From assembly GCA_964017045.1 (NCBI GenBank), contig OZ024810.1:9789562-9853561 (forward strand): 64,000 nucleotides of DNA, read 5' to 3'. This document shows, piece by piece, positions 34,753-48,394 of this stretch. Origin of the DNA: Omphiscola glabra. Taxonomy: Eukaryota > Mollusca > Gastropoda > Lymnaeidae. The notes under the pieces are model-generated. The model was not told the origin of the DNA. It worked only from the letters and a program-made list of their open reading frames with translations, and did not search any database. Position numbers and translations under genes: made by a program. Every line of letters starts with the position of its first letter. The first letter of the stretch is position 1.

Positions 34753-37700
34753 ATGTATCATACTGATTTGAGAAATTTAAATGTATCTACTCTGTGCTCT
34801 TTATAATAGTTCTATTCCCTGGCATTACACATTAGTAAAAAAATACTGGCATACATCAGCAACCCCCCTCCCGCAGTGGGTGGGTGGGTGGGGGGGTATG
34901 CAAAAGGTAAGTTTGTTGTGCGGATGTCCTTTGTGGACAACCCCTATCCAGAGCCGTTATTTGTGTAGGCCCTCTTTTTGGTTTTGTGCCCATGTTGAGC
35001 CCTTGCCCATACACGTCCCTATTTCCCGGCACAGATAAATTTCTTAACAAAAACAACAAATAAAAAATATTTGAAATAGCGCAAATCCTGTCCCACGCTC
35101 ACTGTGTAATGGTTTCTGTGAGACAATGTTGTGTTTTACCCTGAGAATAGCACATGCCGCGCCATTTTGAAAACAAATTTTGTTTAAATTTTGCCAATCA
35201 TAGTGAAAGCAAGATGGTTGAAATGACGACCATGCACATTAATATTCATATGATATACTGGTATTTTCTTTGGGGGTTGGTTCATACGGTAATAGATTTG
35301 TAAAAATCTGTAGTCTATATCATGGCAGCGTTTATATTTTACATGTAAAAGTAAAATGTAAATATTCAACTACATGTGGAGTGTTGATATACAATAAAAT
35401 ATTGCTTAGTATTCATAATGGTTCTGTCCTGTGTTTATTATACATGTTTTTGCTACATACACTATACATGCGCTTTCAGCTTGTTTTCTAAATTCTTATT
35501 ACCGATATTTTCAACTTGTTGAAGTTTAAACTTAAACACTTAATAATCAGAATATAACATATATTTAAAATGTTTAACTTGCTACAAAATATTTTTTAAA
35601 ATGCTCATGAAACTACTCTTGCAAATGAACATAATAGTTGAAAACTAAAATATATTTTAAATTAAAATGGAAAAAAATATATAAAAAAACGCGATCCCCT
35701 TCTGGGAATTAATTACAAAATATAACATCGCCTAGCGTCTACTCTACAACAAGACCACACAAGATCTTATCTAAAAGGCATATCTTAAAACCAGGCCAAT
35801 GGTACATTTTTGCTGCGGTGTACGCATGTCTAGGTCAATGGTAGCGCTAAGTACACGGCCGCGGTGCACAGAAACACTTCGCAAATTAAATACTAATAAA
35901 TAGCATTATAATAATATGTTTTACTAACCAACGCCATCATGCCATATGCCAATGTTAGTGTTAATAGTATTAATACTATGAATTGATTATAGGCTATTGT
36001 CATTGTAGAAATTCGATTGAAATTACTATAAATTAAGCTGATTTTTAGGCCAGGTTATCAAAGTAAAAAACTACAACTGATTTGACGTATTAAAACTTGC
36101 AATTTGAACTGGCATCGCCATGAATCACTCATAACTGCCGTCACATGCAGTGAATGCAAATAATCATCACTGGGCTGAGCGAGTGACACAGGTCACAGCA
36201 GATACCACAGCACATTGCCACAGCAGAGTCACGATGACGAGCTGTGTGAAGTGTGTGGTGATGGAGAAGTAGCCGTCGAAATCCGTCGTATATATTTTTA
36301 CAAAAAATGCTTTATGGTGACACAGTGACATCATAATATCTAGATTATTTAGTTTCGCTTGCATAATCCGGATAGGAACGTAAATAATATTCAATAAACA
36401 TTACATTATCAGTACGTCTTAAACTTATATCGCCATTTGTAAATTTTTCTCAGCTCCCTTGATCATTGTTGAATTAACTTTGGGTTGCTACATGAAACAC
36501 ACTAAGTCCACAGTGAATACACATCAAAGAAATGTTTCGATTTTTAAATTAGAAAGATACACGTTTTTTTTTCTTCTCATTTCTCAAGTATGAGGTACGC
36601 CACCATTATTTGTAAAAAAAAAAAAAAAAAGCTTGCTCGTGGTATGCCGCCTACTTTTCTTGGTTCCAATGTTTGTTATTTCTAAACTCGATTCCAGTAA
36701 GTTGAGCAGGGCTAATTTAAACATACCTAATAATATAGTTTTTTTAAAATAAAATTTATTATATTTTCACTCTTTATAATATATGATTTCTTTCATTTCA
36801 ATTATTATGAACGTAGATATGACATGAACCATTCCATTTGCTATATTCTCTCTCAAAATAAATAGTTTATTTTTCTTTTTTTTTTTTTTTTTTGCTACGT
36901 TGTCGCAGCCCGTCTTTTCAAGTTTCAGTTTCCTTTAGCAGGAATTGTTAGAATTAGAAGTAAACGTGTATGCACTGATGAATAGGAAAGACCGTTGGTA
37001 GTGTAGTTCAGTTGTACACATAAATATGATGTGGCGTGGGGGTGCTTCACAGTGGTAAATTTTAAATTGTTCACTAAGTTATTGTACAGGTAACATGTTT
37101 CACAGTACAATCATAAAAATGTCGTTAGATATCGGTATTATACTGGGGCCTAAATGGTGTCATAATAATGAATATGTCCCCTCCTTTTTTCATTTATTGT
37201 TATCACAAGTAGGGAAAAGAGGTGTGGGATGGGGGGCGAATGAGGACCTTGTCCCGGTCAACAACATCAGGTGGCACTAAAAGCGTCTATTTAGATGGGA
37301 CATGGATAGTGAATGAAACGTTAAGATCCCATTATACTTCAAAATGACAACACAAGGGTCCACGAAATCGTCTTTTAACTGGCCATGTTAGTCATCCATT
37401 AGATAGGGGCCATTATAAAAATTATTCAGATTAAAAAAACAAAGTTAATTTTTTTTTAATTTATCCCGTTAAAAAATGGCTTTTATAAGAAAAACACACT
37501 GAAGATCTTCTTAAATCTATTAAAAACTTTATAGATATTTCAAATATATCTTTAAATCTGACTACATAACATTTTAGGAGAATCATAGAAATTAAAAGGG
37601 ACATTTTTTTTAAAAAACCTATTAAAAAATTTGAATAAGGTTGAAACTTCAACACAAAAAAACTTTTAAAAGAAATTTCCATCAATACCGAGGAAATTCC

Positions 37701-38343
37701 AAGAAAGGCAGACTATAGAAATATATAAAACTACTCTTAAATTTACATAATTTTAGTTCCCATTAACATTTTCATAATCTTTGTATCTAAGTGAAACAGT
37801 ACAGAACTTGCTGGAAAAGTCCAATTAAAAATGTGTTAATTTTTTTTTAAAACCTTCAAATAATTTGTATTTTTTTTTAAATGCCTCTTGTATGTAATCA
37901 TTATTTCAAGACTATAACAGCTAAAAAGAAGTGCCGCAACTCTAGACGTTTTACATTGAACTTAAAATAAGCGCCCCTGTTGGGACCCGTTCTATAAGGT
38001 GACGTGTTAGTGTTGATGACACTAAGGTAGGACTCTTAAATAATTCATTAGAAAAATAATTAGGTTTGGCCGTTTCTAACGGTCACACTATTTATACCGC
38101 GTCATTACTGATGCCGGTAAAAAAAAAATCTGGACAAAAACACATTGTATGCGGTGTTTAAGAAGCTTATAAGAAATGCACAACGTGTAAATAAATTCAA
38201 CTTAAAAAAGGTAAATCTACTATTTGATTAAAAATGGTTAATTGTTCCGTACGTAACAGATAATGCCATTGAGACATTGCTACACCCATTCAGTGACGTA
38301 GTTTTACTAAATGACTATTTGGGGATAAATTCCTACACACAGC
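34753..38343. other. AT-rich gene-free spacer
   Basis: Short unrelated ORFs only. No transposon ends, no arrays, no splice-consistent coding blocks found. Confidence 0.55.
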
Positions 38344-38495
38344 CAGAGGCGTAACTGGGTTTTTGGCGCCCTTGGCTAATTTATTTTTTAAATAATAAAA
38401 ATTTAAAAATTAGAGATTTAGCGGCGCCCTTTTGAACTGGCGCAGGCCGGCGCCCTTGGCAACTGCCCCAATGCCAAGCCGTTTCTACGCCTCTG
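38344..38495. mobile_element. hAT-like MITE with CAGAGGCGTA ends
   Basis: 152 bp. Ends CAGAGGCGTAACTGGG and CCGTTTCTACGCCTCTG, flanks CACACAGC/CACACATT. The interior repeats GGCGCCCTT several times. Confidence 0.78.
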
Positions 38496-40097
38496 CACAC
38501 ATTTACTATATAAATTTGACGGTTTAAAAAAAAAAACGCACCGAAAACCTTCCGTTTAATAGATGTTTGCATGCGCAACATTCTGAATAAAAGCTTATGG
38601 AAATGCGTACAAAAACAAAAAAAAATAATTTTAAAATAACAACTTGAACGTCCCTCGAAGTTATTCGAAAGCAATATTTTTTACCCTCTACATTTTACGA
38701 TTGTTTAAATTATTATCATTATTATTATTGGTGGTTTCATATAGTGCGGTACCCCAGCCTAGGGCTGGGCTCACCACGCTGTACATACAACTTAACATAC
38801 ATAATTATGAACTTTAAAATTAGCATACATTAATTAAATGAAGCAAAACTAATGTATATTCACAGCTTTTTGGGTTAAAGGGATTTTGATCAAACTTTCT
38901 AGGACCATGCGCACAGGTCAGGAGGTCAAGAGGTATGACGATGTCAAACTTGGACGTGCCCATTGTTTGGTTTTCAATTTTGTTTCAAAGTAGGATCAGA
39001 GCGATGTGAGCGTGCTAAAATAGTATGGACACAAGCGCTATAAGGAATTCTTTCATCATCAATATAAATTAACAAACATAGATACACAAATGGTCACATG
39101 ATCTTTATATGGTCGATATAGTGTCTTAAAGTTAAATGTCTTAATAAAATGTGTAACCTTTAAACAAAAAAAAGAAAGGAAGGACATTTCATAAGAATTA
39201 GGGCCTATTGAAGGAAATTCATAAGAATTAGGGCCTATTGAAGGAAATTCACAAGAATTAGGGCCTATTGAAGGGAATTCATAAGAATTGGGGCCTATTG
39301 AAGGGAATTCATAAGAAATAGGAATTTTCTCAATTTAATATGACTAGTAGAGTTTAACTTAGAGCATTTTAATTGCGGCTATTAGCAAAACCTTTTCAAC
39401 TAAACACAATGGTGATTGTCATTTGTATTTTGCAACCATATGCCTCCTTGATTTCGCACAGACAATTGATAATTTAATACAACACTATTGAACAACTCCA
39501 AACTCACTGTTATTTTGTGAGGCAGTGGAGGCTACATCAAAACAAAAACAATAGCAGCAACAACCTACGCACACTATGGCATTGATAACATTACACTAGA
39601 CTCAAACCGGGTTGAACGTCCAATGACCGGTACTGAGGCCTGACGGTGGGATTTCACGGTAGTGACTAGCAGCTCTCGGACCCCCTGACCTTCTGGTACA
39701 CGTTAATGTTTTTCTCAATATTTTTTTTAAAGTCAAGTCTTTAGCTTTATTAACAGAAAATATGGGGCTCATATTAAATTTGTGACATAGGCTATATACA
39801 AGCACATACATACAGCCACACAAAAAAAAGGATAGCCTACATATTATACAGACACACACATGATAATATAACATACATGGCCTACATTTACAGACATACA
39901 CATATAATATGATTATATAACATACATAGGCCTACACATAAATACATATAAAGATTCAAAGAGGATGATAATTAATTTTGTATTAGAAAAATAATAGCGT
40001 GACGTCATTCTGTTTTTATCAGTGCCATTTAAACAATTTTAAAAAAAAACAAGACCAAGCCAAAACACGCCCACTTTCATTGAGAGTCGTGTTACAC
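38496..40097. other. AT-rich gene-free spacer
   Basis: Apart from the 30-bp array (39182-39325), only AT-rich sequence and an ACATACA-rich patch (39790-39950). Confidence 0.55.
39182..39325. repeat. 30-bp minisatellite
   Basis: About 4.5 copies of a unit with AATTCATAAGAATTAGGGCC and TATTGAAGGA. Confidence 0.93.
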
Positions 40098-40293
40098 CAG
40101 TGGCTCTCAACCTGGGGTTCGCGGCACCTTTGGGGGTCGAACAATCCTCACACAGGGGCCGCCTTTGACCATCGGAAAACACATCTTTTTGAAGCAGCAG
40201 CGCAAATAATTTTATGTTTGGGGGGGGGGGGGTACCACAACATGAGGAACAGTATTAAAGGGTCGCGGCATTAGGGGAGGTTGAGAACCACTG
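40098..40293. mobile_element. SPIN-like hAT MITE, copy 8
   Basis: Ends CAGTGGCTCTCAACCTGGGG and GGTTGAGAACCACTG; duplication TGTTACAC/CGTTACAC (7 of 8). Confidence 0.88.
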
Positions 40294-41326
40294 CGTTACA
40301 CAATCATTAGAAGTCCTCACTTCATTCCGTAGCGAAATAATTAAACACATTTCAAAAGAAACACACACAAGAAAAACGATAATCGCTTTCTACATTTCCC
40401 CCAATCATGGGGTCCTGTAGGATTAACTAGATGGCTTACCCCCCAGGCGGTGGACAAATATGAACTATCCAAACACTAATTAACAAGCACGTGCTCCGCA
40501 CTGGAGAATGTCTATTTCTGGTCGGTGTAAGTGTACACGTCAGCCCCTCGCTGTGGGCCTCGTGTAATAGACTGTACCACTTTTTCTCGTGGTGCTTACT
40601 TTCCCGCCTCCTCTCAGTCGCTCGTCGTCTGATTATTGCCCCGACGGACAAGGGCGATCCCACAACAGAACTAACTAGCATGGTTACCGAAGAGCGGAGT
40701 GGTGTATGTGTGGGGGGGGGGGGGGTTTGACATCGATACCAATAGATAAGTTACACCTGCCATCGAAATGTCGTCAAGGGGAGAGGGTGGGAGGGAGTTC
40801 ACACGTGTCACAAAAAGACACAAATGCAAGCAACAAACTCGCGATATCTTTCTTTCTGCATCATGCCATCTATGAGGAAATGCTTTATTCCGAATATGAT
40901 TGGAACAGTGGCGAACCTAGTAAATGGAAAAAGTGGGGGGGGGGGGGCGCGAAGGTCAGGTCATCTGATGGCTAACTAAAGCCTGCAAGAACTGGATTTT
41001 ATTTTGTTCTTTCCAAAAGTAGATGACTGACGTTTAGACTAAGATCCGACAGTCTCTTGGTCTATTCAGGCGCGCGCCGTCTGGGAGTTACGAGTAAAGG
41101 CGCGCTTTATTCTTCCTACTGTATTCAGTGTGCACGGTTCTTGATGCATACAGTGTACCATAGATGGCGTTGCCAGGAATAAGAATACTGGAAGCGTCTC
41201 CACTCGAGAAACCAGAGTTGTTGTTTAGTTTACACTGAATAGAAAGACGATCACTTGTCATCATGGATTTCTCGCAATGCTCGAAATGATGTATTCGGAA
41301 ACAACGATGTAATATAGAAACGTAAA
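40294..41326. other. gene-free spacer
   Basis: G-runs at 40712-40726 and 40935-40948, the latter after a lone MITE-like end AACAGTGGCGAACCTAG (40904). Nothing else recognised. Confidence 0.5.
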
Positions 41327-41522
41327 CAGTGGCGTAGGAATGGGGAGTTTCGGAGGGGGCAGTCCACCCCGGGTGGCATTTTTTCCCTTTATGTTGAGGG
41401 GCTTTATTTTCGACCAGATGCAGTGGTTGTTTTTTTTTTTCATGGAAAGGGGTGACAAAAAAGCTTGGCAAACGCCCCCCCCCACCCCCAGGCGGTACCA
41501 AACCTATATAGCTACGCCACTG
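41327..41522. mobile_element. hAT-like MITE, CAGTGGCGTAG ends
   Basis: 196 bp. Ends CAGTGGCGTAGGAATG and ATAGCTACGCCACTG, duplication AACGTAAA/AACGTAAT. The interior differs from the 21.4/25.3 kb family, so this is a related but separate family. Confidence 0.83.
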
Positions 41523-41667
41523 AACGTAATGTTTCAAAATAATGGATATACATAGTTGGATTTGGAGTCTTATCTGGGGGTAAAAACCCAATTCGGGCCT
41601 AAAAAATGACGGTCGATAAAAGAAAGCTTACTAGATCAGCTTGCTTTGGAATTAAGGATTGTAGAGA

Positions 41668-41775
41668 TCACACCTTCTATTCAGGCACAGTATCTCTCCT
41701 GTATCCCACCTTCTTTTCAGGCACAGTATCTCTCCTGTATCACACTTTCTATTCAGGCACAGTATCCCTTCTGTG
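41668..41775. repeat. 36-bp tandem repeat
   Basis: Three copies of TTCAGGCACAGTATCTCTCC plus flanks, just before the 36-bp array at 41840. Confidence 0.9.
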
Positions 41776-41839
41776 ACCCACTCCTCTTCTACTGAACCCA
41801 CCTCTACTATCATCCCACACTTCATCTACCGACCACATC

Positions 41840-42115
41840 ACAATCTCTACCGACCATACAGACCCAACACAATCTCTACCGACCACACAGATCCACCACA
41901 CATTACCATCTCTACCGACCACACAGACCCACCACACATTACAATCTCTGCCGACCACACAGACCCACAACACATCACAATCTCTACCGACCACACAGAC
42001 CCACCATACATCACAATCTCTACCGACCACACAGACCCACCAAACATTACAATCTCTACCGACCACACAGACCCACCACACATTACAATCTCTACCGACC
42101 ACACAGATCAAAACC
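41840..42115. repeat. 36-bp minisatellite
   Basis: About seven copies of a unit with CTCTACCGACCACACAGACC and CACCACACATTACAAT. Because 36 is 12 codons, ORFs on both strands stay open; treated as artefacts. Confidence 0.93.
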
Positions 42116-42245
42116 ACACCTGATGCTCGACACCTGGCCAAAGGCTCGTGGATGTAATAACTTTTTTTTATTAATATTAGTTGTTATCGACCTGGCTCAC
42201 TATTGTTGGCCTCTGATGGACCCAATACCAGATTACGCCCCTATT

Positions 42246-42861
42246 CAGGGCCGAATTTACATATTTCTTACGCCTTATGTCAAAGCACATCATTCCCCCC
42301 CCCCCCCCCACCCCAGGATTTACATCGATTCTTATATAATAACATTACAGAACTGTAATGTAATTATTTTCATTCTGTGTCAAAATTACATTACACGACA
42401 TTACATGACATTACACGACATTACACAACATGACATGACATTACACGACATGACATGACATTACACGACATGACACGACACGACATGACATTACGCGATG
42501 CTGCATAAACAAGCCACAATGTGTGTATGTTTCATAATTAAAAAAACATCAGCCCACCCCCCACCCCAAATTATTATTTGGCAAAGCCCCATGTCATTAT
42601 TTTCTGCTTACGCCTTTCAGGTTAACGCCCCTGGTAAAGTAAACAGCATATAAAAGTTGACAACGCAAATTAAGGATCAGTTTACTGAATGTATATGGAT
42701 GTAAATTTAAATAGTTTAAAATAATTCTGAGAAAATATGTAAGCAGGGGGCCTACTTGGTTATTTCTACTGTATATACGACCCCCTCCCCCCTCCTTTTT
42801 CTTTGACTGCCGCGACCTATAGGCAATTGCCAAGGTTGGCCTCATTGGAAATCCGGCCCTG
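42246..42861. mobile_element. 616-bp hAT-like element with CAGGGCCG ends
   Basis: Ends CAGGGCCGAATTTAC and AAATCCGGCCCTG, flanks CCCCTATT/CCCCAGTT (6 of 8). It has no coding capacity and contains an internal array of ATTACACGACATGAC-type repeats (42384-42490). Confidence 0.7.
42384..42490. repeat. short tandem repeat ACATGACATTACACG
   Basis: Irregular 10- to 15-bp units of ACATTACACG and ACATGAC, inside the 42.2 kb TIR element. Confidence 0.85.
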
Positions 42862-43125
42862 CCCCAGTTGCACCTGATGTCTGCCTACCTGACTACGCCT
42901 CTGATGAACCTGATTTCCCCCTACCTGACGATACCTCTAAGGGACCTGATGTCACCCTACCAGAGTACGCCTCTGATGGACCTGATGTCACCCTGCCAGA
43001 GTACGCCTCTGATATGGAAGGGATGTACCCCTACCAGAGCGCGCCTCTGATGGACCTAAAGTCACCCTAAAAGAGCACGCCTCTGATGGAGCCACCCTAA
43101 AAGAGCACGCCTCTGTTGGACATGA
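42862..43125. repeat. 36-bp minisatellite
   Basis: About seven degenerate copies with ACGCCTCTGATGGACCTGAT and GTCACCCTACCAGAGT, starting right at the end of the 42.2 kb TIR element. Confidence 0.88.
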
Positions 43126-45320
43126 CATGTCACTACTGCCTTTAAACTAAGACCTGTGTAAGGCGGAATTGTGGGAAAATGTCTACTTGTGAGTCGCAAC
43201 CAGGAAACACATATTACAGATGCCTGAAAATTTTCCAACAAGGAAACAAAATAAAACAAAAAAACTTTTGCCATTTCCGTCGATAAAAGCTTACACTGTA
43301 AGTTACAGAAGTCATTTATTCAAAAGTCCATCTTCTCTTATGTCCAACATTCAACAAACACTACCAAGATTTTCCCTCCCGCGGAATGTTGCCGTGTGTA
43401 GATCTTATCATGGACATCGCATCGCGTGTTGGAAATCCGCGACCTTATTCTTACATTAGGGAAAACAAACTACACTCGGTGAATTTAAACTAGCCAGACA
43501 TAAGCTTGCACATTTTCATTAGTTAAACGAATAGGAATGTATTAAATACATAGTAAATATGTACGTAATAAAAGCTTTAGTGCTCAAATGGTCAATGTGG
43601 GGACCCGATGGTTTAAACATCATACAACCCAACAGTCCGAGGATCTGAGGGGGGGGGGGGGGGGGGGCCGATACACGATAACGGGTAGCTCTGGGAAATG
43701 TTGGCTGGCGAAAATTCAGTTATGAATAAATTTGAATTTATCAAACCGAAACGATGATGAGAAATGTATTTACCTTACAGATTGTATATAATATAGTTTC
43801 AAGTGACATCTTGCTGGTATCTAAGAGCGAAGTAAGAATTTATTTTAAGTGGCTTACCTAAAGTCTTTGGGATGTATGTGTGTGTGTGTGGGGGGGGGGG
43901 TGGAGGGGTAAGGGAAGATGTCTCAATGATGGCTACTTGCAAACGACCTAAAAAAAAATATGTGAGCATTGTATATTTGTAGTCATTGTATTACAAAGTA
44001 GGCTTACAGACGGAGTGTGTTCTAATAGAAAAAATTGATAATGAAACACCCACCTCCAACTCGACGACTCGCTGGCTGTTTAAACTTTTATGACACTAGC
44101 CTGGTAGCGAGAAATCGAGCCCCGGTTTATCTGAACAGTTTGAGAATCCTCGTTGGAGTAAATAATAGTTTCAGAGCCGAAGGTAAAATAAAACCACACT
44201 AAGTCACTTGCTGGCAGCAGCTGTTTAGATATGACGCCACGCTGGCAGACGGACAGGGATGTCAAAACGGTGATCACGACACCTTTGAACGATTCTCAAA
44301 TCTTTACTGTCATGCTTTCAACAAAGCTTTTATCGATAGACTCAAATATGATCTAATTAGAAATATCACCATTTTACTTTGAACCTCTTCCCCTGCAGTT
44401 ATAAAATAGTTATATATTTCACTTTGTTATATAATTAGTTATAAACTTTGTTATATAATCTTCACTTTGTTATATCATTTGTTATAAACTTTGTGTTTAT
44501 AATCATCGTTTTGAAAACATCTAAAAATGATTTTCAACGCTCTTCCATCTTGTATTCTGTGAATACTTGGTTAAAAAATAACCGGAAATGACTATAGCAT
44601 TGCTGCGCAGCAGGTTTCTTCGTGGATCTCCCGGGAGTTAGACTGTGGTGATTCGCCAGATATGGGACTCGACTGCAACACCCATTAAAAAGCTGGTCCC
44701 CAAATGTTATCAGAGTTTAACTTAATGTTTATTAGTAGTAGAGAAAGAATTTAAGCTTCATGACGCCACGCATTTTGTAACCTACTACTACTACTACTAC
44801 TACTAATAGTCGGCAGGCAGTTGGTCTGTTTTGTACCGGTAAATTGAAAACTGAACAGTGAAGCCTGCCCGTCCTGTGCAATATAACTCACCACGGATCA
44901 TGCTACGACGACCTCATTTAACATTCAGTACACTAGATGCCGTACTTATATATCGAACGTTTCTTTGTTAGGATTACATTTTCTGATCAAATTACAGCGC
45001 CATCTGGTGCTGTTCGCCACTGTAACTGCAATAAAGAACAAATACAGAACTAATGTTCTCGTGATATCGTGTTGTTATTGTATCCATTTCCTGGGATAGG
45101 TCTATATGTTAAAAATAATAAAACAAATAACGCACTCTCTCTCTCACTTCCTCACCCAACACTGTTTTCGGCAAAGAGACATGGTCGAAATTCCCGGTAG
45201 CAGACATGGGTTTAGTGGAAGACCATAGTATTAAAAGATTTTTTGCCGTGCTGTAAGTAAACAATTCGCATCGCTGGGTCCATTTAAAACCAGTGGTTCC
45301 TCCACGCACACCACTGGGTC
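43126..45320. other. gene-free spacer
   Basis: Poly-G runs at 43648-43667 and 43891-43900 and three TTTGTTATATAAT-like repeats at 44415-44490. No gene recognised. Confidence 0.5.
44782..44807. repeat. (TAC)n microsatellite
   Basis: About eight CTA/TAC units. Confidence 0.85.
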
Positions 45321-45324
45321 CAGC

Positions 45325-45470
45325 CACATCTTAGAGCTACTTTGAACCACTTCTTAGAGCTACTTTGAACAACATCTTAGAGCTACTTTGAACCACTTCT
45401 TAGAGCTACTTTGAACAACATCTTAGAGCTACTTTGAACCACATCTTAGAGCTATCTTGAACCACGATGT
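45325..45470. repeat. 23-bp minisatellite
   Basis: About six copies of a unit near TCTTAGAGCTACTTTGAACC with alternating CACT and AACA ends. Confidence 0.93.
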
Positions 45471-45667
45471 ATATTATGAGAACCCCTGGTTTACTATATA
45501 GATCGTGTATATAAATGAAATCTGATTTTACAGTACGGATGTTGTCATAGAAGCAGCAGACATCGAAATAGTGCTAGATAATGACAATATCTTAATAACA
45601 ATATATTTTGAGAGTCACTGAAATTCACCCACTGACGAAAGGTGGAAGGTACCAAACATCAATATTA

Positions 45668-45760
45668 AATGAGAATCACTGGTTTACTCTCCATATATTT
45701 GAGAACCACTTGTATACTCTATAGATCTCCGAGAACCACTCGTTTACACAAGAGATCAAA
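45668..45760. repeat. degenerate 30-bp tandem repeat
   Basis: Three copies starting GAGAATCACTGGTTTACTCT, with GAGAACCACT in later copies. A single further relative is at about 45478. Confidence 0.6.
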
Positions 45761-46134
45761 TCTGGACCCCTCTGTTGTCGTAGAATCAGCAGACGACGAG
45801 ATAATGATAGAGCAAATGTGTAGCGTCATGATCTGCTTTTCCCACCTAGTAGATCCACTCATTTGTTCACCTTTGACGACACGTGTTCTCACTTGCACAC
45901 GTGTACTTCATGTATAATGTTGGGGGAATGCTCATTATCATGGGGACACGTGGGAGGGATTGCAGTAAAGTACATTTACCGTTACTTGGTTTTTAAACTA
46001 TTTCAAGTTGGAATACAGCGTAGACATTTTTATCTCTTTTAAGATAAGATTCTTTTGTTGATCCAAATATACATGGCAATGTTGGTGTAGTTTTAAAATC
46101 CTTTATATTAGCGTAGCTTTTGTTCGTGTGTCTT

Positions 46135-46470
46135 TCTTTCTTTCTGCCTAGGTGTGTGGCAAAATCTTCGGACGGCTAATTGACCCACTTCCCGTCAGCC
46201 AATCGAGCTGAAACTTGGCCCATAGCCTCGTTGCCGATGACAACACATTCTTGCAAACTTTCCGCCCCACCCCCCCAATCCATTTAATATTATCAGATAA
46301 GGATAGGGTGTGGTTAGCAGTGACATTTATCAAAACCGATACTTTTAAATAAAAATAAAATAGCATAACTATTCAACTAATAAAGCTATTGAAATACAAT
46401 CTTCCACAGTAACAGATAGTGTCCAGCTGGCATAAATGACACTCAAATGAATTCCCCCCCCTCCCCCAAT
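46135..46470. mobile_element. interspersed repeat R2, second copy
   Basis: It shares GGCTAATTGACCCACTTCCCG, CGAGCTGAAACTTGG and ACTAATAAAGCTATTG with 12955-14175 at similar spacing, without the 180-bp tandem expansion. Element type not recognised. Confidence 0.6.
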
Positions 46471-47754
46471 CTAATCACGTTATAGTTGTGCCTGTTTGTC
46501 TTAAAATGGGTCAGTTTAACATTAAAATGGGTCGGTTTAACATTAAATTGGGTCAGTTTAACCCCCAGTCTACTGGTAAAACCCCACTAACTGGGTAGTG
46601 AAAAGATGTATGTCTGAAAGGGGGTCAGCCAACTGTTTCCCAGGAATATTTTTCAAACCTGACACACTACAATCAACATAAAACGCTTGGATTTGGAAAG
46701 CACTGCTCTAGTTCATGATATTTCGACCGGGACCTTGACATATTTTGGGGAGATTTGTTGAAAAGTTCAGAGCCCAAGCTTGAATATTTGAATTTACATT
46801 TAGCGAAGAAAGCTTTTAGATCATAAGGTGTGGTTGGATCGTGTTAAAAGGTGATCAAAAGTGTTAAGAAATGCACTCTTAGCCTAAATTTTAGAGCTAT
46901 ATATGGGTGATGGTAATGTCTCTCTCACAGCAGTAAGATGGCATCTGCTGCACTTAGTGTTACATACAATGGGGAATGTATACCCATACAATGGGAATGT
47001 ATACCCATACAATGGGGAATGCATACTCACCTTAGATCAATTAAGTCCTTTTTCCATTTAGATCCGATAGGGCCACCCAGTTTGACAATTATATGAAGTT
47101 AGGGGGAGAGCTACGACATGTTCTTTAGGTCAGCTTGTGGCTCAGTTGGAGCAGTTTATAAGAACTGTTCATGACACCCACATACTTGCTAGGAACTAAG
47201 CAGAAAACAGCAAAAACCCCCCCCCCCCTTTTTTTAAAAAAAGGAAAATACTAATCCGGCCTAGGACCTTAGCAAGAAACAGTACCCCCTAATCCGCAAC
47301 CCTTTTTTAAAAAAAAGGAAATAACAATACTGGCTAGGACATAAGTCAAAAACAGCACCCCCCCCCTAACCCACCACGCATTAAAAAAAAAAACCAAACT
47401 ATTTTATCATTACAGAGAGAAGCAAAACATCTGGATGATGAAATGAACAATTGCATATCTTTAATGTTCATGTTCCAATCTTCAACATAAGGAAACAAAT
47501 CAAACACAATCAAAGTTTACTAAAGTAGCGCTCGCTGATGGTTCAAGATGTTCAAACCAGCCCATACATTGAAAAATGTAAACAAACCAAAAAATGTTGG
47601 TACCAGTTGTAAACTGCGACACTTAAAGCTGCAGTGTAAAGGGAATACAATTGCTTGAAATGTGGATCCTAGCCATCATTTACACCACACTTTATCAGTT
47701 AACTTTTGACTCAGTGGAGAGCTTGCTCTGTTTCCCATATGATGCACTACACTG
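46471..47754. other. region downstream of TAF5
   Basis: Contains GGGTCAGTTTAACATTAAA-type triplets (46508-46562), ATACCCATACAATGGG repeats (46960-47025) and two C-run plus A-run blocks (47216-47245, 47357-47395). No gene recognised. Confidence 0.5.
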
Positions 47755-48320
47755 CACTCATCTTTTATGACACTCCAACATATACAACATATACATATGA
47801 TGCACTACACTGCACTCATCTTTTATGACACTCCAACATATACAACATATACATATGATGCACTACACTGCACTCATCTTTGATGACACTCCAATATATA
47901 CAACATATACATATCATGCACTGCACTGATCTTTGATGACACTCCATCATATACATCTGATGCACTACACTGCACACACCTTTTATGAAACTCTAACACA
48001 TACATCTCATGCACTGCACTGCACTCATCTTTTATGACACTCCAACATATACATCTATGGACTACACTGCACACATCTTTTATGACACTCCAACATATAC
48101 ATCTGATGCACTACACTGCACACATCTTTTATGACACTCCAACATATACATCTGATGCACTACACTGCACACATCTTTTATGACACTCCAACGTACACAT
48201 CTGATGCACTACACTGCACACATCTTTTATGACACTCCAACATATACATCTGATGCACAACACTGCACACACCTTTTATGAAACTCCAACACATACATCT
48301 CATGCACTACACTGCACTCA
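47755..48320. repeat. 49-bp minisatellite in the TAF5 3' flank
   Basis: About 11 copies of a unit containing GACACTCCAACATATACATC and TGATGCACTACACTGCAC. The first copies are about 60 bp, with an extra TACAACATATACA. The array starts about 75 bases past the TAF5 stop, so it probably lies in the 3' UTR. No AATAAA is seen in or just beyond it; an ATTAAA on the minus strand lies at about 47460. Confidence 0.85.
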
Positions 48321-48394
48321 TCTTCCATGCAGGCTCCACTTATTGCACACACCTAACCCACAAACTCACACTGTCAACACACACACACTGCATG

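Noticed and set aside
33590..35880. Weak inverted similarity between about 33605 (GCGGTGTACCTAGC) and about 35855 as ends of a large element
   Set aside because: Match is short and imperfect, no target duplication found; likely chance.
36167..36394. 75-codon minus-strand ORF with hydrophobic C-terminus
   Set aside because: No recognised motif, no neighbouring exons with compatible phase; length expected by chance.
41749..42141. ORFs on both strands (VWWVCVVGRDC and THIT repeats)
   Set aside because: 36-bp unit keeps frames open; no unique domain.
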